54,214 nucleotides of DNA from assembly GCA_030606565.1 (NCBI GenBank), contig JAUWGE010000010.1, positions 1 through 54,214 of the forward strand, in the 5' to 3' direction. This DNA comes from Candidatus Bipolaricaulota bacterium (lineage in GTDB: Bacteria > Bipolaricaulota > Bipolaricaulia > UBA7950 > UBA9294). Positions 17,298 through 25,998 of the stretch are shown in pieces. The notes under the pieces are model-generated. The model was not told the origin of the DNA. It saw only the letters and a list, made by a program, of their open reading frames with translations, and did not search any database. Position 1 is the stretch's first letter. Every line of letters begins with the position of its first letter. Position numbers and translations under genes: made by a program.

Positions 17298-18131
17298 CTA
17301 AGCGGCTCTTGCAGGGTTCTCCTCCACCCGGTCGAGCCACTCACTGACAAGGACCGTGCACAGCGCTTCTTGTTCAATCGGCAGGTTGTGACCCGCCCGA
17401 TCGAGAACAGCAAAAGTGGCACGCGGGAAGTTCTCAACAATCCCCCAAGCATCACTGTAGCCGACCATTGCATCCTGATGACCGACGAGGATCAACGTCG
17501 GCTTATCAAAGGGGGAAGAGATATCATCTACATCGAATGAGAACGCGTAGCCATGAGACTGTAACCTAGAGAAGAAATCTTTATCCGCGATTTCAAGCCC
17601 GGTGATCACTTCATCACGAGTTCGTTCCCATGTCCTTTTCGTCTGAACGACAGCGAACGACTCAAAGAGTTCGCGTTGGCTCGGCTCAAGACTGTCCATG
17701 AACTTCGCATCTCTCACCAAGGCAACATGTTGAGGCAGAGTCCGTTTCTTGCGGTCAGCAACAACCGCCGGACATATCATAAGCAGGCCATCGACCAACG
17801 CCGGCCTACGATAGACCACCCCGCGGGCAAGATATGCACCGTAGGATGAACCGACCAACGCAAAGTGTTGTCCAGGAATGACTGATTCGATGAAACCCAA
17901 AACGATATCGAGTATCTGGTCGGAGCTTGTGATCCATTCCTTGGCCTTGGTCTTTCCCGTGCCCGGAAGATCGAGGTAGAAGCGCTTCCAAGTACTTTGT
18001 TTTTCAAAGACCGGCTCCAAAGGCCCGATCATACAGCGATGGTCAGGCCCAGCGCCGTTCAATATAACTATTGAATGGCCATCACCAAAAACCTCGTAAT
18101 GAACGCTTAGGTCCTTTATTTGGCACTTCAT
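17298..18131 (-). CDS. Alpha/beta hydrolase-fold protein
   Basis: Starting at ATG 18131 (AAGGAA upstream) the protein has 277 residues. The oxyanion region is ILNGAGPDHR, the nucleophile elbow is GSSYG with Ser96, the acid is probably Asp in GHQDAMVGY, and the catalytic His is in DRAGHNLPIE. This order gives a complete Ser-Asp-His triad. Substrate and pathway are unknown; the sequence resembles proline iminopeptidase/lipase-type hydrolases. An upstream extension of 34 codons is open but lacks a ribosome-binding site. No operon partner is evident. Confidence 0.82.
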   Translation of the reverse strand: MKCQIKDLSVHYEVFGDGHSIVILNGAGPDHRCMIGPLEPVFEKQSTWKRFYLDLPGTGKTKAKEWITSSDQILDIVLGFIESVIPGQHFALVGSSYGAYLARGVVYRRPALVDGLLMICPAVVADRKKRTLPQHVALVRDAKFMDSLEPSQRELFESFAVVQTKRTWERTRDEVITGLEIADKDFFSRLQSHGYAFSFDVDDISSPFDKPTLILVGHQDAMVGYSDAWGIVENFPRATFAVLDRAGHNLPIEQEALCTVLVSEWLDRVEENPARAA

Positions 18132-18336
18132 TTTTACATCATTTCCTTTTTCTCCCCTAACCGAAGAGCAGTGTTCTGCGTATGCCATTGCGCGACTGCC
18201 GTTTCGGTTAACGGGTTGCGCATCAGCCCACATTGAAGCAAACCGTCAGTTGCATCCCCCGGTAGGACTGGAGTCTAATGTCGATCATATGTCCTGCAAA
18301 CCTATCCTGTCATCGCGTCAACCGTTGTTAGCTGAG

Positions 18337-18597
18337 TCACTTCAGCGGCTCGATCTTAGCTAGAGGCTCCTGATCTTCTGCCTTGTGCCAGTCGTCGAGC
18401 AGCTCCTGCTGGTGGAGAGTTGCCCATTCGATCACTAGACCGAGGGCACGTGGAGGCAGCCAACCAGCAAACACCGCAAGGTTGCGAATGTCGATGAGGG
18501 CTTGATCTTCTCCGTAGAACGCGTGGAAGTGAGGTGGGTTGTGATCGTCAAAGAACATCTTGATCACAATTCCAAAGAATCTGGAGATCTCAGACAT
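18337..18597 (-). CDS. DUF4160 protein
   Basis: The 86-residue product shows the DUF4160 signature: EISRFFGIVIKMFFDDHNPPHFHAFYG, residues 3-29, followed by ALIDIRNLAVFAGWLPPRAL and EWATLHQQELLDDW. It overlaps the upstream DUF2442 gene by 8 bases, so the two are co-translated. DUF4160 and DUF2442 genes are frequently paired and have been regarded as possible toxin-antitoxin-like modules; this is not proven. No other function is known. Confidence 0.85.
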   Translation of the reverse strand: MSEISRFFGIVIKMFFDDHNPPHFHAFYGEDQALIDIRNLAVFAGWLPPRALGLVIEWATLHQQELLDDWHKAEDQEPLAKIEPLK

Positions 18598-18874
18598 GGA
18601 CTGGCTTTTGTTTTAGGCTGGGGAAGATATCTTCTGGTTTTTGCCCCGTAGCCTGCAAATAGAGCGCGTCAGGGCACAGATCGATTTGCTCTCCCCAAAC
18701 CAACTCACCAGACGAGCCGATCCGGACTTCACGGAACGCGTGGTAGTCATTCCACAGGGAGAATATCCCCTTTCCCACTAAGTGGGAAAGATCGACAGTG
18801 CCACGCCTGCCGTCGGCGAACGTCAGCTCCAACCTGTAATCCTCCAGCACCTCGACGTTTGTTATCTTGTGCAT
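18590..18874 (-). CDS. DUF2442 protein
   Basis: The 94-residue product has DUF2442 features: NVEVLEDYRLELTFADGRRG at the N-terminus, VDLSHLVGKGIFSLW, and a WGEQIDLCPDALY segment. AAGGGAG lies upstream of the ATG. It is the first gene of a two-gene unit with DUF4160. Function unknown. Confidence 0.85.
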   Translation of the reverse strand: MHKITNVEVLEDYRLELTFADGRRGTVDLSHLVGKGIFSLWNDYHAFREVRIGSSGELVWGEQIDLCPDALYLQATGQKPEDIFPSLKQKPVHV

Positions 18875-19188
18875 GTATCCGCTCCCTTCCGATTTCTACT
18901 TTAGCACGGGTGCCTCGGCAATGCAATTGAATACGGTAGTCCTCCCGTATTAGCCAACGGACGGGAGCTAAGCCACCGAGTTGGGTATTTCATCACCTCC
19001 TTAGCTAGTGTTTCGAATCTCGCGGTCTTCTTACGTTGAATGCCGATCGTACCTGACTGTTCATGTCCCATCGACACGGCAAATTGTAACTACTTTAGAG
19101 GACTTCTGTATCAAAAAGAAGCTAACGTCCGGGTTCACTTGCCGGCGCGTAAGCGACGGTCAAGTGCAACCCATTGTTGGGGCCTCCG
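18875..19188. other. Gene-free stretch between DUF2442 and relE
   Basis: No supported gene lies here. It contains an ATACGG/CCGTAT hairpin at about 18931-18950 and an orphan ribosome-binding-site-like block (18987-19002) identical over 16 bases to the one before the DUF3795 gene. A 30-codon frame (18993 to 18901, minus) could start there, but its ATG is only 2 bases from the GGAGG and it resembles nothing known. Confidence 0.4.
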
Positions 19189-19458
19189 TCAAAGTACCCT
19201 TCGCATTTCCTTATAGACTTCGTCATCGTTTCTCTTACCGACAAGGACGATCTTGATGACCGTGCTGTCGGGTCGATAGACAATCCGGTATTCACCGCTG
19301 TCCACCCGGAAGTAGCCGGGGTAGCCTGAAAGGTGTCTCGCATCAGGGGGAGTGGAATCCTTGAGCAGGGCGAAAATCTTGCTTGCGATCTGCTTGTACT
19401 GCTTCGGTTGCCGAAGGTTCTGCAGGAAGCGCTGGACGTGTTTGGAGACATCAAGCAT
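19189..19458 (-). CDS. RelE/ParE-family toxin
   Basis: Start 19458 (MLDVSKHVQRFLQNL) is chosen for the AGGAG site upstream and the family length of 89 residues. The core segments DARHLSGYPGYFRVDSGEYR, IVYRPDSTVIKIVLVGKR and DDEVYKEMRR are the usual strands and C-terminal helix of RelE/ParE. RelE toxins cleave mRNA in the ribosome, while ParE acts on gyrase; sequence alone does not decide which. It overlaps the upstream gene by 8 bases, as in antitoxin-first TA operons. Confidence 0.8.
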   Translation of the reverse strand: MLDVSKHVQRFLQNLRQPKQYKQIASKIFALLKDSTPPDARHLSGYPGYFRVDSGEYRIVYRPDSTVIKIVLVGKRNDDEVYKEMRRVL

Positions 19459-19984
19459 CGTGATATCTCCTCTCCATATCATCGAAGAACCTCTCTGTCT
19501 CCTCGGGACCGAGGTATCCCTCGCCCTCGGCACGCTCAATGAGGTCGTCAGCTATCGTGTTGCCTACTGCGATTGGCAGAAACTCAAACTGCCCATCCTC
19601 CATCTCCTCAAGAATTGAGAATACCTCGTGAAGAACCGCAAGGAGTAGGTCTTTCTCAACTTCATCACTCCCCTTGAGCCTACGAAGGTATCGGTTAGCC
19701 ATGTTTGCCAGCCGACCGTAGAACTCGATCTTGGTGCAACTATCCAGAAAAGGCGCGAATGCATCTCGCATCTGCTCAAACAACCAACTAACTTCTCGCG
19801 AGAAAGGCGTGACAACATGTCGAGGTTCTGGATAGAACCCGCCCTTCGTAGGCTTCGGCTGCCTAGAGGTGATAACGACATCAGCCCCTCCCCATTCACG
19901 ACTGTCGTGGGGATAGTTGCGTGTTCTGATTGTCTCAGCGAGAGCAAGCAGTCTAGCTCTCGCTTTCAAGATTTGCTGATCCAT
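19451..19984 (-). CDS. Putative antitoxin partner of the RelE-like toxin (unknown family)
   Basis: ATG 19984 has AAGGAGAG upstream and gives 177 residues. I do not recognise the family. The N-terminal half has a DSREWGGADVVITS segment and a PRHVVTPFSREVSWLFEQ segment. The C-terminal half is helical and strongly acidic, ending in GPEETERFFDDMERRYHDA. The final 8 bases overlap the toxin start. Gene order, overlap and an acidic C-terminus argue for an antitoxin, but the protein is about twice the usual size and shows no obvious DNA-binding domain. Confidence 0.6.
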   Translation of the reverse strand: MDQQILKARARLLALAETIRTRNYPHDSREWGGADVVITSRQPKPTKGGFYPEPRHVVTPFSREVSWLFEQMRDAFAPFLDSCTKIEFYGRLANMANRYLRRLKGSDEVEKDLLLAVLHEVFSILEEMEDGQFEFLPIAVGNTIADDLIERAEGEGYLGPEETERFFDDMERRYHDA

Positions 19985-20031
19985 TTTTCTCTCCTTGTGC
20001 CCCAACAATGATTATTGAGCACCTTCGCTCC

Positions 20032-20060
20032 ATAATACAAAGAGCCTTTCATTCGGGCAA
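20032..20060 (-). promoter_or_regulatory. Sigma70-type promoter of the toxin-antitoxin operon
   Basis: On the minus strand TTGCCC (20055-20060) and TATTAT (20032-20037) are spaced by 17 bases. A GAGC/GCTC inverted repeat (20017-20030) lies just downstream, where an operator could sit. Confidence 0.6.
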
Positions 20061-20376
20061 GTGGTGTGATCTTATGATTTTCTCCCTCATTGCTGGCGGA
20101 TATTGACCGTGAGATCTTTGCCTGGCCTGATCTCTCCTAATCTGTTGACAAAGAGAAGGCATTGCTCTTGGGCCGCATCTGAACTTATAAACGACCTGGC
20201 GCGGCGTTCACCAGCCATAGTCCGCCACAACGCACAAGGCTACTCGCTCTAGTTAAGGTGTAAGCGCTAGATAGAAAACCGACCCTTATATATCGTATCC
20301 TAACTTGATAATGGGATCGTATTCGCGCATCTTATATGACCACCATATGCTAGCCTCTGCAAGAAAAGGAAGTGGG
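20061..20376. other. Gene-free stretch before the thioredoxin gene
   Basis: No gene, RNA or clear repeat was found. A TTGACA at about 20137 lacks a convincing -10 box. An upstream in-frame extension of the thioredoxin reading frame begins at 20305 but has no ribosome-binding site. Confidence 0.35.
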
Positions 20377-20997
20377 GTGAAAGGAAAAAAGGCAGTGCGA
20401 AAAAAGACTCATCGGTGCTGTCTGATCGCTCTTATCGCGGTGGTGCTTTTTGTAACTGGGGGAGCGATCTATGCCGGTCTCTTTCACGATTGGTCACCCA
20501 GCACAAACGTGCTCCCGCCGAGGGAAGAGACGTCCGCTCAACCTCCACCTGCCGGCCCAACTGCCACACTCACAGGGATCAAGGTTGGGCAAACCGCGCC
20601 GGATTTCACCCTCCAAGGGCTCAATGGAAAAAACATTTCTCTCTCCGATTTCCGCGGTCGGGTGGTGGTCCTCGACTTCTGGGCGAGCTGGTGCACACCA
20701 TGCCGCGCCTCCATGCCACGCCTCGAGAGCCTGCGAAAGCGATACCAGGACAAGGGTTTAGTTATGGTAGGAGTGAGCCTCGACCGAAGGAAGGAGGATG
20801 CCAAAAGATTTCTCACTGAGAACGGCTATAGCGAGTTGGTTGCCATGTGGGAGTCGCTTGCAGCATCGCAGGCAGTGGCTCACCTCTACGGGATCTTTGG
20901 AATCCCACACACGTTCGTCATCGACCGTCATGGGATCATTCACTACGTCGGCCACCCATTCTACCTCACCGATGCCGTGCTCGAGCCCCTGTTTTAA
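20377..20997 (+). CDS. Membrane-anchored TlpA/ResA-like thioredoxin
   Basis: With the GTG at 20377 (GGAAGTGGG upstream) the product has 206 residues: a basic N-terminus, one transmembrane anchor (about 15-33) and a Pro-rich linker. The thioredoxin domain follows: [19 protein letters not shown], then FWASWCTPC with the redox cysteines at 106 and 109, then [12 protein letters not shown] with the cis-Pro. Such proteins reduce disulfides outside the cytoplasm, for example in cytochrome c maturation. No cytochrome genes are nearby. ATG 20347 or 20305 are alternative starts without a ribosome-binding site. Confidence 0.85.
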   Translation: MKGKKAVRKKTHRCCLIALIAVVLFVTGGAIYAGLFHDWSPSTNVLPPREETSAQPPPAGPTATLTGIKVGQTAPDFTLQGLNGKNISLSDFRGRVVVLDFWASWCTPCRASMPRLESLRKRYQDKGLVMVGVSLDRRKEDAKRFLTENGYSELVAMWESLAASQAVAHLYGIFGIPHTFVIDRHGIIHYVGHPFYLTDAVLEPLF

Positions 20998-21091
20998 CGG
21001 GATCCGGCCAAACTGCCACCTTGCTTCCTTCTTTGGCTAAATCCCTTTTAAGGCGAGCCGAGGGCCCGTTAAGACTTAAAGGAGGATCGAT

Positions 21092-22582
21092 GTGAGCACA
21101 CTTGAAGCCTATAAGGAACACCTGCAAGAGATAGGCAAGTTGCAATCGAGCCTTGCCCTGCTTCATTGGGATCAACGTACCTATCTTCCCCAAAAGGGGC
21201 ACGACTCCCGGGCTGAGGTGATCGGAAAGCTCTCCAAGATGGTCTTTGAACTAGCGATCTGTGATGAGCTCGGCCGTTACCTTAAGGAGCTCGAAGGGCA
21301 AGACGACCTCTCTTTGGAGGATCGCGCGAGTCTACGCGTGATGGGGAAGGCCTATCGCCGCCACAAGGCGATCCCACCTAACCTCTATGAGCGTTTCGCC
21401 ATCGCTCGCTCTCGAAGCGAGACAGCATGGGAACACGCGAAAGCAACGTCTGACTTCAAGCACTTTCAACCACACCTGGAAGAGATGATCGATTTCTCGC
21501 GTCGCTTCGCCGACTACTACGGTTATGAGAAAAACCCTTACGACGCCCTGCTCGAGGAGTACGAACCTGGGATGACAACCAGCGAACTTAACGCGCTTAA
21601 CGAACCGCTGCGGGCTAAACTCGTCCCGTTCATCAAACGTCTCTTGCAGGAAGGCAAGCGCCCACAGACCGGATTCCTCAAGCATACTTTCCCCATCGAC
21701 AGGCAACGAGAGCTCTCTCTGCGTGCTTTAAAAGCAATGGGATATGACTTTGCCGCCGGCCGGCTCGACACCACAGTTCACCCGTTCACCATCACCACCG
21801 GTCCAGGCGATGTCCGCGTCACCACCCGCTTTGCCGAAAACGACCTCCTCTCCGGACTGTTTAGCTCAATGCACGAAGGAGGACATGCCCTGTACGACCA
21901 GGGAATCGCACCAAAGCTTCGCTGGAGCGGGCTCGATGAGGGAGCCTCCTATGGGATCCATGAGTCGCAATCGCGTATGTGGGAGAATATGGTCGGCAGG
22001 AGCCTCTCGTTTTGGACCTTCTTCCAGCCGATTCTTGCCGAGGTCTTCCCCGAGCTCGCCAAGATCCCTATTGAGGCGTTCTATCGCGCGGCCAACGTCG
22101 TCGAGCCATCTCTTATTCGGGTGGAGGCCGACGAGGTAACCTACAACCTACACATCATGCTCCGCTTCGAACTCGAGGAAAAACTGATTAACGGAAGAAT
22201 CTCCGTAGCGGACCTCCCACACCTGTGGCAGGAGGCGATGGAGCGTACCTTGGGAGTGGTCCCCGAGGATGACGCGCACGGGGTACTTCAGGATGTCCAC
22301 TGGTCTGCCGGGATGTTCGGTTACTTTCCCTCGTACATGTTGGGTAACCTCTACAGCGCACAGATCTTCGCGCAAGTTAATAAGGAGATCCCCGATCTCT
22401 GCGAGCACATAGTGCACGGTGACCTAGCAAGCCTTCTCAGTTGGCTGCGAGAGAAGGTTCATCGCTTCGGAAAGATCTATGAGCCAAAGGAACTTATGAC
22501 TCTGATCACCGGCGAGGAGCCAGACCCCTCTTACTTCATGCGCTATATCACCAACAAGTACAGCCGGGGCTACCAGCTCTAG
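21092..22582 (+). CDS. M32 family metallocarboxypeptidase (carboxypeptidase Taq)
   Basis: The 496-residue protein has the M32 motif set: HWDQRTYLP near the N-terminus, the zinc motif HEGGH at 261-265, GIHESQSRMWENMVGRS just after it, and NLHIMLRFELEE. The enzyme removes C-terminal amino acids from peptides, probably in the cytoplasm; no signal peptide is seen. GTG 21092 follows GGAGG by 6 bases; the nearby ATG at 21090 is immediately followed by a stop in its own frame. It converges with the flavoprotein gene 8 bases downstream. Confidence 0.92.
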   Translation: MSTLEAYKEHLQEIGKLQSSLALLHWDQRTYLPQKGHDSRAEVIGKLSKMVFELAICDELGRYLKELEGQDDLSLEDRASLRVMGKAYRRHKAIPPNLYERFAIARSRSETAWEHAKATSDFKHFQPHLEEMIDFSRRFADYYGYEKNPYDALLEEYEPGMTTSELNALNEPLRAKLVPFIKRLLQEGKRPQTGFLKHTFPIDRQRELSLRALKAMGYDFAAGRLDTTVHPFTITTGPGDVRVTTRFAENDLLSGLFSSMHEGGHALYDQGIAPKLRWSGLDEGASYGIHESQSRMWENMVGRSLSFWTFFQPILAEVFPELAKIPIEAFYRAANVVEPSLIRVEADEVTYNLHIMLRFELEEKLINGRISVADLPHLWQEAMERTLGVVPEDDAHGVLQDVHWSAGMFGYFPSYMLGNLYSAQIFAQVNKEIPDLCEHIVHGDLASLLSWLREKVHRFGKIYEPKELMTLITGEEPDPSYFMRYITNKYSRGYQL

Positions 22583-22590
22583 CAAGCGCT

Positions 22591-23211
22591 TTAGCGCCGC
22601 CTGCGCAACGGGCGACGTCGGCCTTCCTGAGTCACCCGGGATGGTACGACCTGCGCCGCAGTGGTCATGGTGATAAGGGCATCATGGATCGTCTCCAATT
22701 GATAGTCGCGCGTCCGTTTAGTGACAGGAATGAAATCTAACACCTCCGCTCCAAGCTGGTTGAGAACCCGTTCCATCGCAGTAAGGCAACTCACCGCGCC
22801 GTGCCCCGACCCACCGGCAGCAGCAACGCAGACGGCCGGTTTTCCTGCCATGGCACTCGTCTCCCCGGAGGCGGAATCCTTAGTCGCTTCGCAGCGTCGT
22901 AGTCGGTCGAAGAACGCCTTCATCGGCTCGCTCGGTTCACCAAAGTACACCGGGGTGACAAAGACGTACCCCTCCGCTTGTTTGATTGTATCGTGGAGGG
23001 ATTGAAAGTCATCCTCCAGTTGGCAACGGTGCTGAATGCGACAGGTACCCCAACCGTCATTATGCACGGCACAACGCGCGATCTTAAGGTCATTCAAGTT
23101 AACTAATCGCGCCGGGCTGTGACCGTCGACGATCCCATGGCGCGCGGCCTCTCCACAGGCTGCGGTGAGACCGACTGCATTCGGACTACTTAAGATGATG
23201 AGAACCTTCAT
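22591..23211 (-). CDS. NADPH-dependent FMN reductase-like flavoprotein
   Basis: The protein of about 206 residues has the flavodoxin-like fold of iron-sulfur flavoprotein/FMN reductases: an N-terminal KVLIILSSPNAVG phosphate-binding loop, CAVHNDGWGTC and CQLEDDF cysteines in the mid-region, and FVTPVYFGEPSEPMKAFFDR. The last is the typical YFG..S..MK.F.DR motif. It probably reduces quinones, flavins or related acceptors. ATG 23211 suits the AAAGGAG spacing better than 23214. The C-terminus is unusually Arg-rich (GRRRPLRRRR) and lies at the convergent junction with the M32 gene. Confidence 0.8.
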   Translation of the reverse strand: MKVLIILSSPNAVGLTAACGEAARHGIVDGHSPARLVNLNDLKIARCAVHNDGWGTCRIQHRCQLEDDFQSLHDTIKQAEGYVFVTPVYFGEPSEPMKAFFDRLRRCEATKDSASGETSAMAGKPAVCVAAAGGSGHGAVSCLTAMERVLNQLGAEVLDFIPVTKRTRDYQLETIHDALITMTTAAQVVPSRVTQEGRRRPLRRRR

Positions 23212-23396
23212 CATTCTCCTTTCTTGCTAAAAAGAGGAGCATCTCTCAAGAGGCGGCTCATCGTAACGCGCGAAAACAACGGCGTCGATTGAACACGCAA
23301 TTTGTCACTTTGGGAAAGCCAGTGTCCGCCACTGATAGCCTTATGGTATTCCATATTTTTCCCTCATCCAGTTGTACTTTTTCAGAAAAAGCGCTG

Positions 23397-25289
23397 CTAG
23401 CTAAACAGAACGTGATCACGCAGGAAGCGCTCCACGTCCCGATAGAAGGCTTCAATTGTCTCCAATTTGCGCCAGCCGTGCCCCTCACCGGCATAGACAT
23501 GGTACTCATGCGGAACGCCGCGGCTGCGCAGTGAGGCAACGATCCGCTCGGACTGACTCTTGGGCACCACCTTATCCTCGTCCCCTTGAAAAATGGCAAT
23601 TGGATCTGTGATCCGCTCCGCGGAGAAGATCGGAGAGCGTTCGCGGTAGATCGCACTTGCCTGTGGGAGCTCTCCGACGAGCGAGTCAAGGTAATGGGCT
23701 TCAAACTTGTGTGTCTCTTGGGCGAGAGCGAACAGATCGGAAACCCCGTAGAGGCAGAGGGCGGCCTTGAAGGTACCAGGGTGCTCGGTAAGGGTGCGAA
23801 GGACAGTGTATCCGCCAGCGCTTCCTCCCATAATCACGAGCCTCTCTAAATCCACTCGACCACTCTTAGCGAGGTGTCGCGCACCAGAGACAACGTCCTT
23901 CACATCGACGACTCCCCAGTTGCCTTTAAGCGCCTCGCGGTACTCCCTACCATAGCCTGTACTTCCGCGGTAATTCACCTCAAGGACGGCGTAGCCGCGT
24001 GAGGTAAAGAACTGAGTGGTAGCGTGATAGCCAACAGCGTACTGCGAAGTCGGCCCTCCGTGAACCAGGACGATCGCTGGGGGCAGGCCCGTCCCAGCAA
24101 ATGCACCGTTGCAAGGCGGGTAGTAGAGGCCGTGCACCTTCTCACCATCCGAAGCGCTCCAAGTGATCGACTCAGGTACCGACAGACAATCGTCCGGAAT
24201 CGTCCCCGTGGTCGAATAGCGGTGGATACGCGGGTGCTGACGCGGGGCAAGGCTGCAGGTGACCACGCGGGGAGGGATCCTCGCCGATTGGGCGATCAGG
24301 GCAACTACGTTCTCACTCGGAGAGAGGGTGACCTGTTGCAAGAGGGTATAGTCAGTAAAGTGCTCATCGAGTGGTTCGATGTCTCCCGTCCTAAGATCGA
24401 TGCACTTCAAACGGTCGATTCCGTCCTTGCTTGCTCGATAGACGATCCTTTCTCCGTCGTAGCTGAACCCATAGGTGCGAAGCCCCTGCACCCAGGCCGG
24501 CCGTGAGAGCTCCTCTTCGCCGCCAGTGAGCGCATGGCTAGCCTTCTCGACCAGGTTGTACAGATAGAGGTTTCCGTAGCCCGACTGGTCCGAGACATAG
24601 GCAAGAGCCTTCCCGTCCGGGGAGAACTCTGGCTGAAAAACCGCGACACCTTCTCCCCCGGCAATTCGCTCGCTCTGCTTCACCATGGGGAGACGATCTC
24701 CTCCCACGTCTAAGATGGCCAGATAAAGGCTTGTCTCATCCCACGGCATCCGTGGGTGATCCCACGCGATCCAGGCGATGCGCTGTCCTGAGGGGTGCCA
24801 GCACGGCTGCATGACAAAATCGCTTCCCGAAGCAAGTCTCTGCGGCCAGAACTTACCTTCAGTATCAACGACCGCCAGAATGTCCTCTCTACCATCGCTG
24901 TGGACGAAGAGAACCCACTTTCCGTCCGGCGAAACACAGGGGGAAGCGGCCTGGCCAAACGGCGGCGTGATCGGTCGGGGGCCACCAGCAGTGAGTGACT
25001 GTCGATAGAGACGCCCCTCACAGACGAAGTAGACTATCCCCTTAAAGACAGTGAAATCTCCCCCACCGTAGCCGACACGGGCACGCACCGAGAGTTCAGC
25101 AGTGAGGTCGCGTGAGGCATCGCCTCGTCGTCTGGCGACGAGTACCCCACGGTCGGAGCGTCCCTCCAGCCAGACAAGTGTCTCCCCGTCTGCGTCCCAC
25201 GCAACATCCGATATTCGTAAACCTTGAGCAAGATAACGGGGTGTAATCGGGCTGTCCCACAGACCATACTGTTTGATCGTCTTTTTCAT
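23397..25289 (-). CDS. S9 family (prolyl oligopeptidase-type) serine peptidase
   Basis: ATG 25289 has AAGGAGAGG upstream and gives 630 residues. The N-terminal two thirds is a TolB/beta-propeller-like domain with repeated segments (PCVSPDGKWVLFVHSDGR, PEFSPDGKALAYVSDQSGYG). The C-terminal catalytic domain has VLVHGGPTSQY, the nucleophile in MGGSAGGYT (Ser490), Asp in FQGDEDKVVP and His in GEGHGW. This gives the full Ser-Asp-His triad of acylaminoacyl-peptidase or dipeptidyl-peptidase-like enzymes. No signal peptide is seen, so it is probably cytoplasmic. Confidence 0.9.
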   Translation of the reverse strand: MKKTIKQYGLWDSPITPRYLAQGLRISDVAWDADGETLVWLEGRSDRGVLVARRRGDASRDLTAELSVRARVGYGGGDFTVFKGIVYFVCEGRLYRQSLTAGGPRPITPPFGQAASPCVSPDGKWVLFVHSDGREDILAVVDTEGKFWPQRLASGSDFVMQPCWHPSGQRIAWIAWDHPRMPWDETSLYLAILDVGGDRLPMVKQSERIAGGEGVAVFQPEFSPDGKALAYVSDQSGYGNLYLYNLVEKASHALTGGEEELSRPAWVQGLRTYGFSYDGERIVYRASKDGIDRLKCIDLRTGDIEPLDEHFTDYTLLQQVTLSPSENVVALIAQSARIPPRVVTCSLAPRQHPRIHRYSTTGTIPDDCLSVPESITWSASDGEKVHGLYYPPCNGAFAGTGLPPAIVLVHGGPTSQYAVGYHATTQFFTSRGYAVLEVNYRGSTGYGREYREALKGNWGVVDVKDVVSGARHLAKSGRVDLERLVIMGGSAGGYTVLRTLTEHPGTFKAALCLYGVSDLFALAQETHKFEAHYLDSLVGELPQASAIYRERSPIFSAERITDPIAIFQGDEDKVVPKSQSERIVASLRSRGVPHEYHVYAGEGHGWRKLETIEAFYRDVERFLRDHVLFS

Positions 25290-25313
25290 CGCCTCTCCTT
25301 CCCGTCCGGGTTG

Positions 25314-25343
25314 ATTGTCATAGGCAAGGGAGCCTCGCGTCAA
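25314..25343 (-). promoter_or_regulatory. Possible promoter of the S9 peptidase gene
   Basis: On the minus strand TTGACG (25338-25343) is followed after 18 bases by GACAAT (25314-25319), about 25 bases before the start codon. Confidence 0.45.
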
Positions 25344-25521
25344 CTTTAAAGCGTGGAAGAACCTCCCCTGATGGTGAATATATCTAGAAAGGAAGAACCG
25401 GCAAAGAAATCTCGCTATCTGCCGCCATCAGAACTGAACAAGTAGCTCGATCCAACAGGCGTGAAGGGAAAGAAATTACGCCCTGATACGCGTCAAAAGG
25501 TGTGTCTTGATCGACCAAAAG

Positions 25522-25998
25522 TCACTGACTCACCGCTCGCTTCGGGTTAAGGTGCTCCTCCGCTGCGCGGAGGACGTTGCGGGCCTCAGCGTAAGTAAGA
25601 GTCCCCTGTGCGGCCGAATAGACAAGCCAGCGTGACTCTATGTGCTCTTGAGAAAGGACAATGTCACTCTGGCAGACGCGGCCCAGAAAGTAGACGACTT
25701 CCTTGGAAATCAACGTTTCGCCTCGGAAGAAACGGTACGCACTGACCGCGCGGAAGTCTGGAACCAGATCGATTGCCCCAATCCCACTTTCTTCTTGTGC
25801 CTCACGCAGAGCCGCCTGCACCTCGCCCTCGCCCGACTCGATCTTCCCCTTCGGGAACCCCCAATGGCCCCCATTACAATGCCGGAGAAGGAGATAGTGC
25901 CGTTTTGCTCCTTCACCGACGCCGTAAAGGACAAAACCGGCGGAGTGCTCTTGGATCGCCTTCTTAGTGGATGTCGATCTCGTGGTCGTCACGGTCAT
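25522..25998 (-). CDS. Nudix hydrolase
   Basis: The 158-residue protein has a full Nudix box, GKIESGEGEVQAALREAQEE plus SGI, at 51-73, preceded by HWGFPKG. This arrangement resembles diadenosine polyphosphate hydrolases or other small MutT-like enzymes. The substrate cannot be fixed. ATG 25998 lies 35 bases inside the rpoB 3' end with no visible ribosome-binding site, implying coupled translation; no later ATG or GTG precedes the conserved core. It occupies the place normally taken by rpoC. Confidence 0.85.
   Translation of the reverse strand: MTVTTTRSTSTKKAIQEHSAGFVLYGVGEGAKRHYLLLRHCNGGHWGFPKGKIESGEGEVQAALREAQEESGIGAIDLVPDFRAVSAYRFFRGETLISKEVVYFLGRVCQSDIVLSQEHIESRWLVYSAAQGTLTYAEARNVLRAAEEHLNPKRAVSQ

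Noticed and set aside
18901-18993. Possible 30-codon peptide starting MKYPTRWLSSRPL
   Set aside because: The start codon is only 2 bases from the GGAGG and the peptide resembles nothing known; listed only as part of the gene-free stretch.
23340-23410. CTTTTT/AAAAAG stem near 23380 as terminator of the S9 peptidase gene
   Set aside because: The stem is short and purely AT with no T-run in the correct direction.
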